Below, piece after piece: positions 1 to 6,501 of a DNA stretch of 33,211 nt (within the stretch, counting starts at the first letter, position 1; each line of letters opens with the position of its first letter). Under the pieces are notes generated by a model. That model searched no databases. It had not been told where the DNA came from and was given only the letters and a program-made list of their open reading frames with translations. Source of the stretch: Tabrizicola sp. (lineage in GTDB: Bacteria > Pseudomonadota > Alphaproteobacteria > Rhodobacterales > Rhodobacteraceae); assembly GCF_030694085.1 (NCBI RefSeq), contig NZ_JAUXZE010000003.1:1-33211 (forward strand). The letters are read 5' to 3'. The position numbers were made by a program, and so were the translations under genes.

Positions 1-58
1 CGGCCTCCAGCGCCACACGGGCCTTGAAACCAGCGTCATGGTTCCTGCGTTTCTTCAT
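1..58 (-). CDS. IS3-family transposase OrfA, N-terminal fragment (left copy)
   Basis: The gene starts at an ATG at 58-56 and runs off the window edge after 19 codons. The peptide begins MKKRRNHDAGFKARVALEA, which matches the basic N-terminus of IS3-family OrfA proteins, just ahead of their helix-turn-helix. A GGAG-type ribosome binding site lies a few bases upstream (around 67-72 on this strand). In intact IS3 elements OrfA is joined to the OrfB catalytic DDE part by programmed frameshifting; neither the rest of OrfA nor OrfB is visible here. An identical start occurs at the other end of the window at 33153. Confidence 0.8.
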   Translation of the reverse strand, partial: MKKRRNHDAGFKARVALEA

Positions 59-139
59 ATCCTGATCTCCTCGTTCTTGGAGACCAGCAGACGTCAGATC
101 GTAGCTTCCGTCACTGCCCGATTTTCGGGGACTAGCTCA
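1..139 (-). mobile_element. 5' end of an IS3-family insertion sequence, left copy (partial)
   Basis: These bases are the exact reverse complement of 33072-33210; identity stops at position 139. The element end reads TGAGCTAGTCCCCGAAAATC when read inward from 139, with the TG start usual for IS3-family ends. The transposase orfA start lies inside and reads leftwards out of the window. Only the inner end is present, so target duplications cannot be checked. The copy may be genuine or may be the point where a contig stopped in a multicopy repeat. Confidence 0.85.
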
Positions 140-189
140 AACTTCACCTGAGCCCTTCAGCAAGTCCTTCATCAACCTTCAGGAAACGA

Positions 190-232
190 CAAAAAAAGGA
201 AAGCGGTCCCCCCGGCAGCCGAAGCCACCGGG
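190..232 (-). terminator. intrinsic terminator candidate after the integrase operon
   Basis: On the minus strand CCCGGTGGC and GCTGCCGGG (232-224 and 219-211) form a nine-pair stem, two of them G-U, closed by a TTCG tetraloop. A run of seven T follows only after about 13 bases (197-191). The hairpin lies 15 bases past the stop of the 61-aa gene, the right place to end the operon. The gap between stem and T-run makes it non-ideal. Confidence 0.5.
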
Positions 233-246
233 AGGTTCTTGATGGG

Positions 247-432
247 TCACCCCAGCTTTTTGCTCACCACATAGTCTGCCAGCACCTGCCAATAGTGGCT
301 GGCGTCCCGGAACCCCTGCGCCCGAGCAGCTTGATCTTCTGCCCTCGAACGAGAAAGACCGCCATCATGTTGCATGATAGCGGCCCTCTCTTCGAACGCG
401 TCGATGTCTGGGATTGGATCTAGTGGCGGCAC
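247..432 (-). CDS. small conserved protein downstream of integrase (61 aa)
   Basis: This is a 61-residue soluble acidic protein with the segment DAFEERAAIMQHDGGLSRSR followed by an Ala-rich helix. The phrase ERAAI..DGGLSR.EAE recurs in small proteins beside integrases and at the ends of replication proteins in alphaproteobacterial mobile elements; that is recalled knowledge, not a search. The start is a GTG at 432, which overlaps the end of the integrase gene (stop at 422-420) by 13 bases, so it is probably translationally coupled to it. A hairpin terminator candidate follows at 190-232. The function is unknown; an accessory role in recombination or a remnant of a larger protein are both possible. 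Confidence 0.6.
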   Translation of the reverse strand: MPPLDPIPDIDAFEERAAIMQHDGGLSRSRAEDQAARAQGFRDASHYWQVLADYVVSKKLG

Positions 433-1637
433 GGTAGCCCCACCTTCTCCACGATCTCCCGCTTCTGCTCGTCACTGATCCCGGCAGAGTAGATGCCATA
501 CGTCATCCTGTTTTCGGACCTAGCCGACTGGTGACCCACGATGGACGCCGTAAAGTGTTCCGGCACCCCTGCCCTCTCGCACTCGGTTACGAACCACTTC
601 CTGCTGGAATGGAACACGACTCCCTGCCTGTTGATCCCCGCCTGCTCCCTCAGCACACTGAAGCGCTTGGTGACCATGTTGACCGAGAGGCCTGGAAACA
701 GCCTCCCAGTAGTCGGGAGAGCCGTCAGGAGGGGTGTCAGACTTGAGTGCAAGGGAACGATACGCTCCGCTGCATCCGTCTTCAGGGATCGAACCTCGTT
801 GGGTCTTATCCAGGCGAACCAGCCCAGATTGCCCTTCCAGATCAGATCGTCCCTGACCAGCCCCACGGCCTCCCCTGCCCTCATTCCTGAGAGCAAGCAG
901 ACGCGTAGAGCCACCCCTATCCGTGGGTCGTCCAGGCTGAGCAGGCGTAGCACCTCCTCATCTGTAAGAGCCTCATAGTGCTGTGGCTTTCCCTTCCCCT
1001 CAACCCTAACCGTCTTGAAGGGGTTGCTGGCAAGCTGACCCTCGTAAACGGCCCAGTCAAGGAAGTGGCCCACCTGACTGACGATCCTCCGCTGTGTCTG
1101 CGGACTGATCCTCTCCCCCTCACTCAGTGCCAGTAGTCGCTCCAGCGGGTAGCCCTTGGTCCTGTAGGACTTCCCAACGTGCTTGCCGAGCAGGGCCACC
1201 TTGCGGGTGAAAGCTAGGGCATCCTCTCGTGTGACTGTCCCAATCGGCCTCTTGCCGAAGGCTGAGACGAACAGCCCCACTGAGAAGCGGACCGACTTGA
1301 AGCCACCGTGCTGCAGTTCGTTAGAGCGGCGGTTCAAGTACTGCTTCCCCAGCTCCCCCACGCTGACCCGGCCTACGATAGTCACCTGCGTGAAGGCTGG
1401 AGCAACGATCTTCACGGGCTGCGGCTTCTCCACCACCTGCCCCGACTTGGCCTTGGTGATGATCTCCTCATACTTGGCGTTGACCTCTGCGGCCCTCGCC
1501 TTGGCTATCCGAGCGTCCCCGGTCTTGAGTGACTGCTTGTAAGCCTGCCCTAGCAGCGGCTGCAGTTCCTTCGGGTAGTTCCTCCGAAAAAGCCACGTCT
1601 GCTGCTTGAGATAGGCGTACTGGATACGTACAGACAT
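420..1637 (-). CDS. int: tyrosine recombinase / phage-type integrase
   Basis: This 405-aa site-specific recombinase would integrate and excise the element at its attachment site. Residues 1-50 (YLKQQTWLFRRNYPKEL and the S-L-K-T-G-D turn) look like the N-terminal integrase domain of the DUF6538 type. A SAM-like core-binding domain follows at about 90-205, and the catalytic domain at about 215-395. The catalytic set is visible: Arg253 in LLSGMRAGEA, Lys286, His343-x-x-Arg346 in FHSSRKW, His369 in IVGHQ, and a tyrosine at 380 or 383 (MTYGIYS). Length and motifs are complete, so it may be functional. The ATG at 1637 has a GGAGGA site just upstream. It is the third gene of a compact operon; its partner att site is probably the tRNA fragment at 2978-3000, 1.3 kb away. 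Confidence 0.93.
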   Translation of the reverse strand: MSVRIQYAYLKQQTWLFRRNYPKELQPLLGQAYKQSLKTGDARIAKARAAEVNAKYEEIITKAKSGQVVEKPQPVKIVAPAFTQVTIVGRVSVGELGKQYLNRRSNELQHGGFKSVRFSVGLFVSAFGKRPIGTVTREDALAFTRKVALLGKHVGKSYRTKGYPLERLLALSEGERISPQTQRRIVSQVGHFLDWAVYEGQLASNPFKTVRVEGKGKPQHYEALTDEEVLRLLSLDDPRIGVALRVCLLSGMRAGEAVGLVRDDLIWKGNLGWFAWIRPNEVRSLKTDAAERIVPLHSSLTPLLTALPTTGRLFPGLSVNMVTKRFSVLREQAGINRQGVVFHSSRKWFVTECERAGVPEHFTASIVGHQSARSENRMTYGIYSAGISDEQKREIVEKVGLPCRH

Positions 1638-1706
1638 GCGTCCTCCATCTGGGGCCTTCGCCCCATTTCCTGGTTGCTTCCGATTTTTCCGATTGTTTTC
1701 TTCGGC

Positions 1707-1913
1707 CTACTGGGACTCTAGAGTTCCCAGCGGCACCTCTGAGGGGTCTAGGACCCTGATAACCATCGAGAGTTCCGGTTCCCCGTACTCCCCCTGAAAA
1801 GGCCCCGTGAGGGCCTGACCTGTGATGCAGTCCTCGTAGACCTCCTCCACGCGGAACCAATGCTCCGGGACGTCGTCGAAGGCTCTGATCAGCACGACAT
1901 CACCGGGTTCCAT
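1707..1913 (-). CDS. small protein preceding the integrase (68 aa)
   Basis: This 68-residue acidic protein begins MEPGDVVLIRAFDDVPEHWF and contains VEEVYEDCITGQALTGPFQG, then EYGEPELSM. The first part reads like a small beta-barrel (SH3- or Hfq-like) but no named family is recognised. I recall similar short proteins directly before integrases in Rhodobacteraceae elements, without being able to search. Its ATG at 1913 lies inside the end of the 55-aa gene (overlap 1900-1913), and the integrase starts 69 bases after it, so it belongs to the same operon. A role as a recombination directionality factor is conceivable but nothing in the sequence, such as a winged helix, shows it. Confidence 0.6.
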   Translation of the reverse strand: MEPGDVVLIRAFDDVPEHWFRVEEVYEDCITGQALTGPFQGEYGEPELSMVIRVLDPSEVPLGTLESQ

Positions 1914-2067
1914 TGAACCACCCTGCCTTCAGCGCCTCCTTGAACAGGGCCATCGCAAGGTCCTGACTGACCTGCTTTGCCACCAGCAGAAGCACGAAGA
2001 GGCCGACCGACCCCCGTGCAGCAATGAAAAGACCCCCGGCTGAGCCGAGGGTCAAGATCGTCTTCAT
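1900..2067 (-). CDS. 55-aa single-span membrane microprotein, first gene of the integrase operon
   Basis: The reading frame begins at ATG 2067 and ends at TGA 1902-1900. It encodes MKTILTLGSAGGLFIAARGS, then VGLFVLLLVAKQ, then a 20-residue amphipathic tail ending WFNGTR. Residues 21-30 are strongly hydrophobic and 9-17 moderately so, giving one transmembrane helix. A clear AGGAG lies 8-9 bases before the ATG, and the stop overlaps the start of the 68-aa gene by 14 bases, typical of coupled translation; these two facts are the reason to call it. Odd point: a terminator-like hairpin (2027-2053) occupies codons 5-14, so the frame could instead be a leader peptide or chance reading through a terminator. 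No family recognised. Confidence 0.5.
   Translation of the reverse strand: MKTILTLGSAGGLFIAARGSVGLFVLLLVAKQVSQDLAMALFKEALKAGWFNGTR
2027..2053 (-). terminator. terminator-like hairpin inside the integrase operon leader
   Basis: On the minus strand GACCCTCGGC (2053-2044), loop TCA, GCCGGGGGTC (2040-2031) form a ten-position stem with one A-C mismatch, followed directly by TTTTC. It lies 14 bases after the start codon of the 55-aa gene and ahead of the rest of the integrase operon, so it could end or attenuate transcription there. Only four T follow, so strength is uncertain. Confidence 0.5.
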
Positions 2068-2077
2068 GGTATAAGCT

Positions 2078-2106
2078 CCTGTATCTACTACCTAATTAGA
2101 TACAGG
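2078..2106. promoter_or_regulatory. perfect 9-bp inverted repeat between the integrase operon and the divergent gene
   Basis: CCTGTATCT at 2078-2086 and AGATACAGG at 2098-2106 are exact reverse complements separated by 11 AT-rich bases. The left arm overlaps the ribosome binding site of the 55-aa gene on the minus strand. The position suits an operator for a repressor that controls the integrase operon, or a recombinase or excisionase arm site. No T-run follows on either strand, so a terminator is less likely. Confidence 0.55.
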
Positions 2107-2177
2107 AATGGCCTCAATTTTACCGGATTTCTCGGCCACAGATCGATCGTCAACATTCTTCGACAAAGTGGGGGACG

Positions 2178-2891
2178 ATGAACGAATTGATCGACCATGG
2201 TTCAGGCGGCATTGGAGGAAGAAGCCTGAAGGTTCAAGTTGCGCTTGCTGCACTAGGACGCCGGAGGTCCAGCTTTCCTCTGAGCACACTGCTACTGCTC
2301 TGCCTTAGCCAACCTACACTGTCTGAAATAACGAGAGAGCCAACCAAAGAAGAGGGAGAAGCGCTGGACAGCTTCGCCACAAACCAAGGAATTCCATCTC
2401 AAGAGATTGCCGACAGGTGGATGGCCTGCACGTCGCAGGGGGCGAGCGATCCGGTAGAGTGCACTAAATTGATCCCGACACCCAAGTGGGTACCTTACAT
2501 CGGCAAGGACCCTATCTCCGATGCACTTACGGCAGGTGTTTTTTACACTACGGCAGCAGGAGGCCTTGTGAGCCTAGTTTGCGGTGGGCAGGACGGTGTA
2601 GAGACTGCTGTAAGTGTTACAACTCCTTTCTACATTTCTATCGATGCGCCGCAGGTGGTGACGAGGTTGGACGAAGGAGAAGCAGAAGAAAATGACGTGT
2701 GGTCTCGTTCCGCCGACGGGATGGCTGCGGAACTGAGAGGAAAACCGGCCGAAAAGTTGATCGCCTCGCTGAAACAGGCAAGAAAGTTCGCTTATCGGAT
2801 CACCAGCGAGACAGGCAGCGATACCCAAGTTATTGATGTAGCCGCACTCTCTAACGAAGGGAGAACTGTCATCGAAGCGTGCGGTTGGTAG
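2178..2891 (+). CDS. exported protein with a VasI-like C-terminal domain
   Basis: The 237-aa product has an Arg-rich stretch then a hydrophobic run (RRRSSFPLSTLLLLCLSQPT, about 28-47), which looks like a signal sequence although it starts unusually far from the ATG. The rest resembles the VasI/EvfG family first named in type VI secretion clusters: an SLVCGG strand-cysteine, FYISIDAP, VVTRLDEGEA..NDVWSRSADG, a helix, and the diagnostic EACGW C-terminus. No type VI gene is nearby; the fold also occurs alone in phages and islands. A GGGGGA site precedes the ATG; the true start may lie further in if the first 27 residues are not translated. It is divergent from the integrase operon and is the only cargo gene between integrase and att site. 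An envelope role is likely, the exact role unknown. Confidence 0.65.
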   Translation: MNELIDHGSGGIGGRSLKVQVALAALGRRRSSFPLSTLLLLCLSQPTLSEITREPTKEEGEALDSFATNQGIPSQEIADRWMACTSQGASDPVECTKLIPTPKWVPYIGKDPISDALTAGVFYTTAAGGLVSLVCGGQDGVETAVSVTTPFYISIDAPQVVTRLDEGEAEENDVWSRSADGMAAELRGKPAEKLIASLKQARKFAYRITSETGSDTQVIDVAALSNEGRTVIEACGW

Positions 2892-2966
2892 GGCCTTTTG
2901 ATGATCCGTTGATGCCCCACCCGTTGCCCCACTGCCAACGAGCCCGGCATCATTCCGGTACCCGTC

Positions 2967-4373
2967 CTACCTCGGGCTTCGAATCCTAGCGCCCCAGCCA
3001 ACCATTTCCCTTTCGCCCGCCAGCGTGATGCGGACGGCGAGTCCCTTGCCCAAGGGACCCCGTTCAAGTCCGATGCGTGCACCCAGGGCCTGAGCGATCT
3101 CGGCGACGATGTGAAGCCCCAGACCCCGCGTGCCGGACCGCATCTCACGCCCGGGCTGCAACCGGGCACGCAGATCGGCGAAGGCGCTGTCACTTAAGGC
3201 TGGACCGGTGTCGGTGACCAGAAGTTCCAGGCCGTCGGGCCCGTGATCCGCGACGTGCAGGGTGACCATCGTGTCCTTGGGACAATGGGTCAGCGCATTG
3301 CCGATGAGGTTGCGCAGAAGCTCGCCCAGCAGGACGTCCTCGGTCAGGGCCTTCGCGCATTGCGGACCGTCGTAGCCAAGGTCCTGCCCAAGTCGGACCG
3401 CCTGCGGTAAAAAGTCGGCAGTGACGCCGCGCGCAAGGGCGGCGACATCGACCTCGGCCAGCACGGGACGGGTGCCGCTCGCCTCGACCCGGGCAAGAAG
3501 CAGAAGCTGCGCCAGGACGCGCTCGATGCGGACCAGGGCAGAGTCCGCCTTTTCCAAGGCATTGGACGCGTTTGATTTTCCAGACACCGCGATCTGCGTG
3601 CGGGCCACTGTCAGCGGTGTGCGTATCTGGTGGTTGGCGTTGCTGGCAAAGTTCTGCAAGGCCGCCATTGCGTGTGACAGACGGACAAGAAAGCCGTTCA
3701 GGGCATCGACCACGGGGCGCAGTTCCGCAGGAGCATCGGTTTCGATGGGGGTCAGGTCATGCGGTTCGCGGTCGGCGATGGTGCGAGAGAGCCGGTCAAG
3801 CGGGCGGAGCGCATAGGTAGCGACCGTCCAGGCGACAGCGGCGGCCCCGGCGATGAGGCCGGCGATGCGCAGGGCAGAGCGGGTCAGGATCGAAGAAGCA
3901 AGCGCTTCGCGGGCGCGGGTGGTTTCGGAGACGGTGACGGTGAATGGCAGGGTGCCCTCGCCGGTCGTAAGGTCGCGCCTGAGGGTGGCGGTGCGGATCG
4001 AGACGGACTTGTAGATCGCGTCGGTCAGGGCAGTTCCTTGGTCCGCACTTACAGAAACTGGCGCAAGATCCTGATATCCTGTCAGAAATCCTTGTGGTCC
4101 GTCGACCCGGTAGAAGACCTGATCCTGGGCGGTTGACGACAGCATATCCAGCGCCGAGAACGGAATCGTAACCGAAAGCCGGCCCGAGGCGTCAACGCTG
4201 ACCCCTTCGGCGATCGCCATCGCAGAGCCGACGAGAACCCGGTCGGACACGTCGCGCGCGGTTCTTTGCGCCTCGATGCGGGTGTCGATGAGGGCAAGCG
4301 CGCCGATGGCGGCCGTGGCAAGGACGAGCCAGACAAGGATCGTCCGGCGAAGCGAGGCGGGGCGGTCATCCAC
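2967..4373 (-). CDS. tctE: sensor histidine kinase, TctE type
   Basis: This 468-aa inner-membrane kinase should sense tricarboxylate supply, directly or through a periplasmic binding protein, and phosphorylate the TctD-like regulator encoded just before it. Transmembrane helices at about 11-30 and 167-190 enclose a periplasmic domain of the 2CSK-N type seen in TctE. A HAMP-like linker (190-228) leads to an H-box with His248 in NANHQIRTPL, an N-box RNLIGNALTH (354-363), a G1 box VTDTGPALSD (386-395) and a G2 box GTRGLGLHIV (414-423). It overlaps the regulator gene by 8 bases (4366-4373). Odd feature: the last 12 residues (MVGWGARIRSPR) are read antisense through the tRNA-type att fragment, so the native C-terminus was probably slightly different before integration. 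Confidence 0.9.
   Translation of the reverse strand: MDDRPASLRRTILVWLVLATAAIGALALIDTRIEAQRTARDVSDRVLVGSAMAIAEGVSVDASGRLSVTIPFSALDMLSSTAQDQVFYRVDGPQGFLTGYQDLAPVSVSADQGTALTDAIYKSVSIRTATLRRDLTTGEGTLPFTVTVSETTRAREALASSILTRSALRIAGLIAGAAAVAWTVATYALRPLDRLSRTIADREPHDLTPIETDAPAELRPVVDALNGFLVRLSHAMAALQNFASNANHQIRTPLTVARTQIAVSGKSNASNALEKADSALVRIERVLAQLLLLARVEASGTRPVLAEVDVAALARGVTADFLPQAVRLGQDLGYDGPQCAKALTEDVLLGELLRNLIGNALTHCPKDTMVTLHVADHGPDGLELLVTDTGPALSDSAFADLRARLQPGREMRSGTRGLGLHIVAEIAQALGARIGLERGPLGKGLAVRITLAGEREMVGWGARIRSPR
2978..3000 (+). other. attachment site: 3' end of a tRNA gene (probably tRNA-Gln), without the rest of the tRNA
   Basis: The 23 bases read as a T-loop TTCGAAT, the 3' T-stem strand CCTAG, the 3' acceptor strand CGCCCCA, discriminator G and encoded CCA. 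The matching 5' T-stem strand is missing: CGGGC stands where CTAGG is needed, and no anticodon or D arm precedes it. This is the expected product of integration at a tRNA 3' end. The acceptor partner would be TGGGGCG with discriminator G, which fits alphaproteobacterial tRNA-Gln; the identity is inference. The intact tRNA should lie at the other end of the element, outside the window. Confidence 0.65.
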
Positions 4374-5037
4374 CGGGGCGTTCCAGGAGATACCCGAGGC
4401 CGCGGGCAGTGCGCAGGGTCAGGCCGTGGGGACCCAGGCGGCGGCGCAGCCGGCTTACGTATTGTTCGATCGCGTTGTCGGAGAGGCTGTCATCAAGCGA
4501 GGTAAGCGATTGGACTATGGCATCTTTTCCGACGACACGCCCGGCGCGCAGGAAGAAAAGCTCCAACAGGGCCAGCTCACGCGGTGGCAGGTCCAGGATC
4601 TCGTCCCCCACGTTGAAGCGGCGGGCGGCCATGTCGAAGCGGACCGCACCAATCTGCAATTCCGACGCGTGGTGGCCGGCCTGACGACGAAGGACGGAAC
4701 GGACGCGGGCTTCAAACTCGCCGACGTCAAAGGGTTTGACCATGTAATCGTCGGCGCCCAGGTCGAGGCCCGCAATCCGTTCGGCCGGCTCGCCTCGGGC
4801 GGTAAGTATCAGAATTGGAACGGGATTTCTCTTTGCCCGGAGTGAGCGAAGAACGGAAAGGCCGTCCTTTTCCGGCAGATTCAGGTCAAGGATCACAAGA
4901 TCGAACCGTTCAGCCCCGACCAGGCTTTCAGCCGAAAGACCGTCGTGGGTGACGTCGAGAGCATAGCCCGCGCCGACGAGAAGCGTGGTCAGCGCCTCGG
5001 CCAGGGGCAGGTCGTCTTCGACAAGCAGGATTCTCAT
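4366..5037 (-). CDS. tctD: response regulator, OmpR/TctD type
   Basis: The 223-aa protein has a receiver domain (1-115) with the acidic pair Asp8/Asp9, phospho-acceptor Asp51 in VILDLNLP, Thr79 in LILTARG and Lys101 in MVKPFD. A winged-helix DNA-binding domain of the OmpR class follows at about 125-220 (PPRELALLELFF, IEQYVSRLRRRLG, RTARGLGYLL). It is the partner of the overlapping kinase and by family should activate the tct transport genes that start 1.3 kb away in the opposite direction. It is the first gene of the two-gene minus-strand operon; the 300-bp divergent region 5038-5338 should hold its promoter. The call as TctD rests on context as much as on sequence. Confidence 0.92.
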   Translation of the reverse strand: MRILLVEDDLPLAEALTTLLVGAGYALDVTHDGLSAESLVGAERFDLVILDLNLPEKDGLSVLRSLRAKRNPVPILILTARGEPAERIAGLDLGADDYMVKPFDVGEFEARVRSVLRRQAGHHASELQIGAVRFDMAARRFNVGDEILDLPPRELALLELFFLRAGRVVGKDAIVQSLTSLDDSLSDNAIEQYVSRLRRRLGPHGLTLRTARGLGYLLERPGG

Positions 5038-5220
5038 GCCGTCGAGCCTAGGACAGGTGGTCGTGGTTGAGAAAGAGCGAAGGCAGGCGGGTCTCGCGTA
5101 GCAGGATCACCCCGCAACTTCTTGTTTACGCGACCAATCCCACGGCCATTGCCGTAGCCACCTGTCTTCCTTTCGGTCTTCCTGTGGACTCCCCCCGTCT
5201 CTTTGGTCGAAAACACGCGG

Positions 5221-5237
5221 GAACAGCAATGCTGTTC
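5221..5237. promoter_or_regulatory. 17-bp palindrome in the tctD / binding-protein divergent region
   Basis: GAACAGCA, a central A, and TGCTGTTC form a perfect dyad. It sits 185 bp before tctD and 102 bp before the binding-protein gene. A second short dyad (TGAC-TTC-GTCA, 5258-5268) and a direct repeat of AATCGCG (5242-5248 and 5271-5277) lie close by. These are the only structured elements seen in the 300-bp gap 5038-5338 and are candidate regulator sites; which protein binds is unknown. Confidence 0.45.
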
Positions 5238-5338
5238 ACCGAATCGCGGCTCGTCGATGACTTCGTCACTAATCGCGCGGGGCGCTCTGCATGAAGCTGC
5301 GATTGCCGGGGCGCGGACGTTGCGGCTAGGCTGGTCCC

Positions 5339-6388
5339 ATGTGGAGACTGCGCGCCTTGCTGGTCTGTCTCGCCTTCCCCTCCGGGGCGGAAGTCGTGGT
5401 CTTTCCGGCGCCTGACGGCGGCGAGCGAGAGCTGGTGGTCTATTCGTCGCTCGACTCACCCCTTGCCCGCCCGCTTGTCGAGGCGTTCCAGCGCCAGAGG
5501 CCGGACGTCACCGTTCGCTACGAAGACCTGCTGACCGGAGAGATCGCGGAACGGGTGGTTCAGGAGACCGACGCAGGAGGAAAGCCCACGGCGGACCTGG
5601 TCTTTTCCTCGGCTATGGACGTGACGGTGAAACTGGCCAACGACGGTTATGCCCGTGAGGCAGACGTGCCGGGGGCCGCGGCCTGGCCGGATTGGGCGGC
5701 GTGGCGCAGCATGGTCTTTGCGCTGACCTTCGAGCCGGGGGTGATCGTCTATCACCGGCCCTCGTTTCCCGATGGCCCCCCGGACACCAGGGCCGCGCTG
5801 ATCGACTGGCTGGAGACGGCCCCGAAAGGCCAGATCGGGACCTATGACATTGCACGCTCGGCGGTGGGCTATCTGTACCTGATGCGGGATCAGGAGCATT
5901 TCGCCGACCTCTGGCCGCTGGTGCGGGCAATGGGACGGGCCGGGGTGCAGACATTTCCAACCTCGCAGGATGTTATCGACGGGGTGAATTCGGGTCAGCT
6001 GAAGCTGGGCTACAACGTGCTGGGGTCCTACGCGGCGGATCAGGCGTCGCGACTGCCGGATATCGGGCTGGTGCTGCCGCGGGATTATGTGGTGGTGATC
6101 AGCCGCGTGGCGCTGGTCCCTCGCGCGGCGGCCAATCCAGACCTGGGTGAGGCGTTCCTGGAGTTCCTGATGTCGCGGGAAGGGCAGACGGTGCTGGCCG
6201 AACGGTTGCGCCTGCCGGCGGTCAGCCTGGAGGTCCGGGGCAAGGATTCGGCGGCGGCGATGCAGGAGGCTTTGGGGGCGAAGCTGCGCCCGGTCGCGGT
6301 ATCTCCGGGCCTGTTGGCCTATCTGGATGCAGCCAGCCGGGCGCGGGTGCTGGCCGAGTGGAACGCGGCACTTGAGGGGGGCGAATAG
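5339..6388 (+). CDS. periplasmic ABC-type substrate-binding protein (Fe3+ / AfuA-like family), no permease
   Basis: The 349-aa protein starts with a short signal sequence (MWRLRALLVCLAFPSGA) and continues ELVVYSSLDSPLARPLVEAF, the first strand of family-1 iron-type binding proteins. Further family marks are DLVFSSAMD, a hinge near IGTYDIARSAVGYLYL and the C-terminal FLEFLMSREGQTVLAE. No ABC permease or ATPase gene is near. It sits between tctDE and tctCBA, divergent from the former. I recall such orphan binding proteins beside TctDE pairs, where they plausibly present ligand to the kinase; that role is inference. The ATG at 5339 has no strong ribosome binding site, so the start could be a few codons off. 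Confidence 0.8.
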   Translation: MWRLRALLVCLAFPSGAEVVVFPAPDGGERELVVYSSLDSPLARPLVEAFQRQRPDVTVRYEDLLTGEIAERVVQETDAGGKPTADLVFSSAMDVTVKLANDGYAREADVPGAAAWPDWAAWRSMVFALTFEPGVIVYHRPSFPDGPPDTRAALIDWLETAPKGQIGTYDIARSAVGYLYLMRDQEHFADLWPLVRAMGRAGVQTFPTSQDVIDGVNSGQLKLGYNVLGSYAADQASRLPDIGLVLPRDYVVVISRVALVPRAAANPDLGEAFLEFLMSREGQTVLAERLRLPAVSLEVRGKDSAAAMQEALGAKLRPVAVSPGLLAYLDAASRARVLAEWNAALEGGE

Positions 6389-6401
6389 CCATCGGGGACC
6401 A

Positions 6402-6479
6402 TGTCAGGTTCGTGACAGGTTGCCGTGGTTTGCTGGTGTCGTTCCGGGGAGGGAGCCCCGGCGGATTCGGCAACCACGG
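6402..6479 (+). promoter_or_regulatory. dyad and nested stem-loop in the leader of tctC
   Basis: TGTCA-N6-TGACA at 6402-6417 is a short dyad just after the binding-protein gene. Then CCGTGGTT (6423-6430) pairs with AACCACGG (6472-6479), extended by two pairs past a bulged T, and encloses a second perfect hairpin CCGGGG-AGGGAG-CCCCGG (6444-6461). The structure ends nine bases before the ribosome binding site of tctC. There is no T-run, so a leader RNA structure or an operator is more likely than a terminator. Confidence 0.45.
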
Positions 6480-6501
6480 TTGCCCCAAGGGAGGAAACAG
6501 G

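Larger units (their letters stand above)
140..3000. mobile_element. remnant of an integrative element (island or prophage) with a tRNA-type att site
   Basis: This block carries a tyrosine integrase operon on the minus strand, a divergent exported-protein gene, and a tRNA 3'-end fragment at 2978-3000, which is the layout of an element integrated at a tRNA 3' end. Base composition is visibly less GC-rich than the DNA after 3000. The left part of the element is not in the window; the IS3-family copy at 1-139 abuts it. No replication, packaging or conjugation gene is present, so whether it was a prophage, a satellite or an island cannot be decided. The right boundary at 3000 rests on the att fragment; the left boundary is only the IS edge. 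Confidence 0.6.

Noticed and set aside
2890..3000. A complete tRNA gene ending at 3000
   Set aside because: Only the T-loop, 3' T-stem strand, acceptor strand and CCA are present; no D or anticodon arm and no matching 5' acceptor strand can be found upstream.
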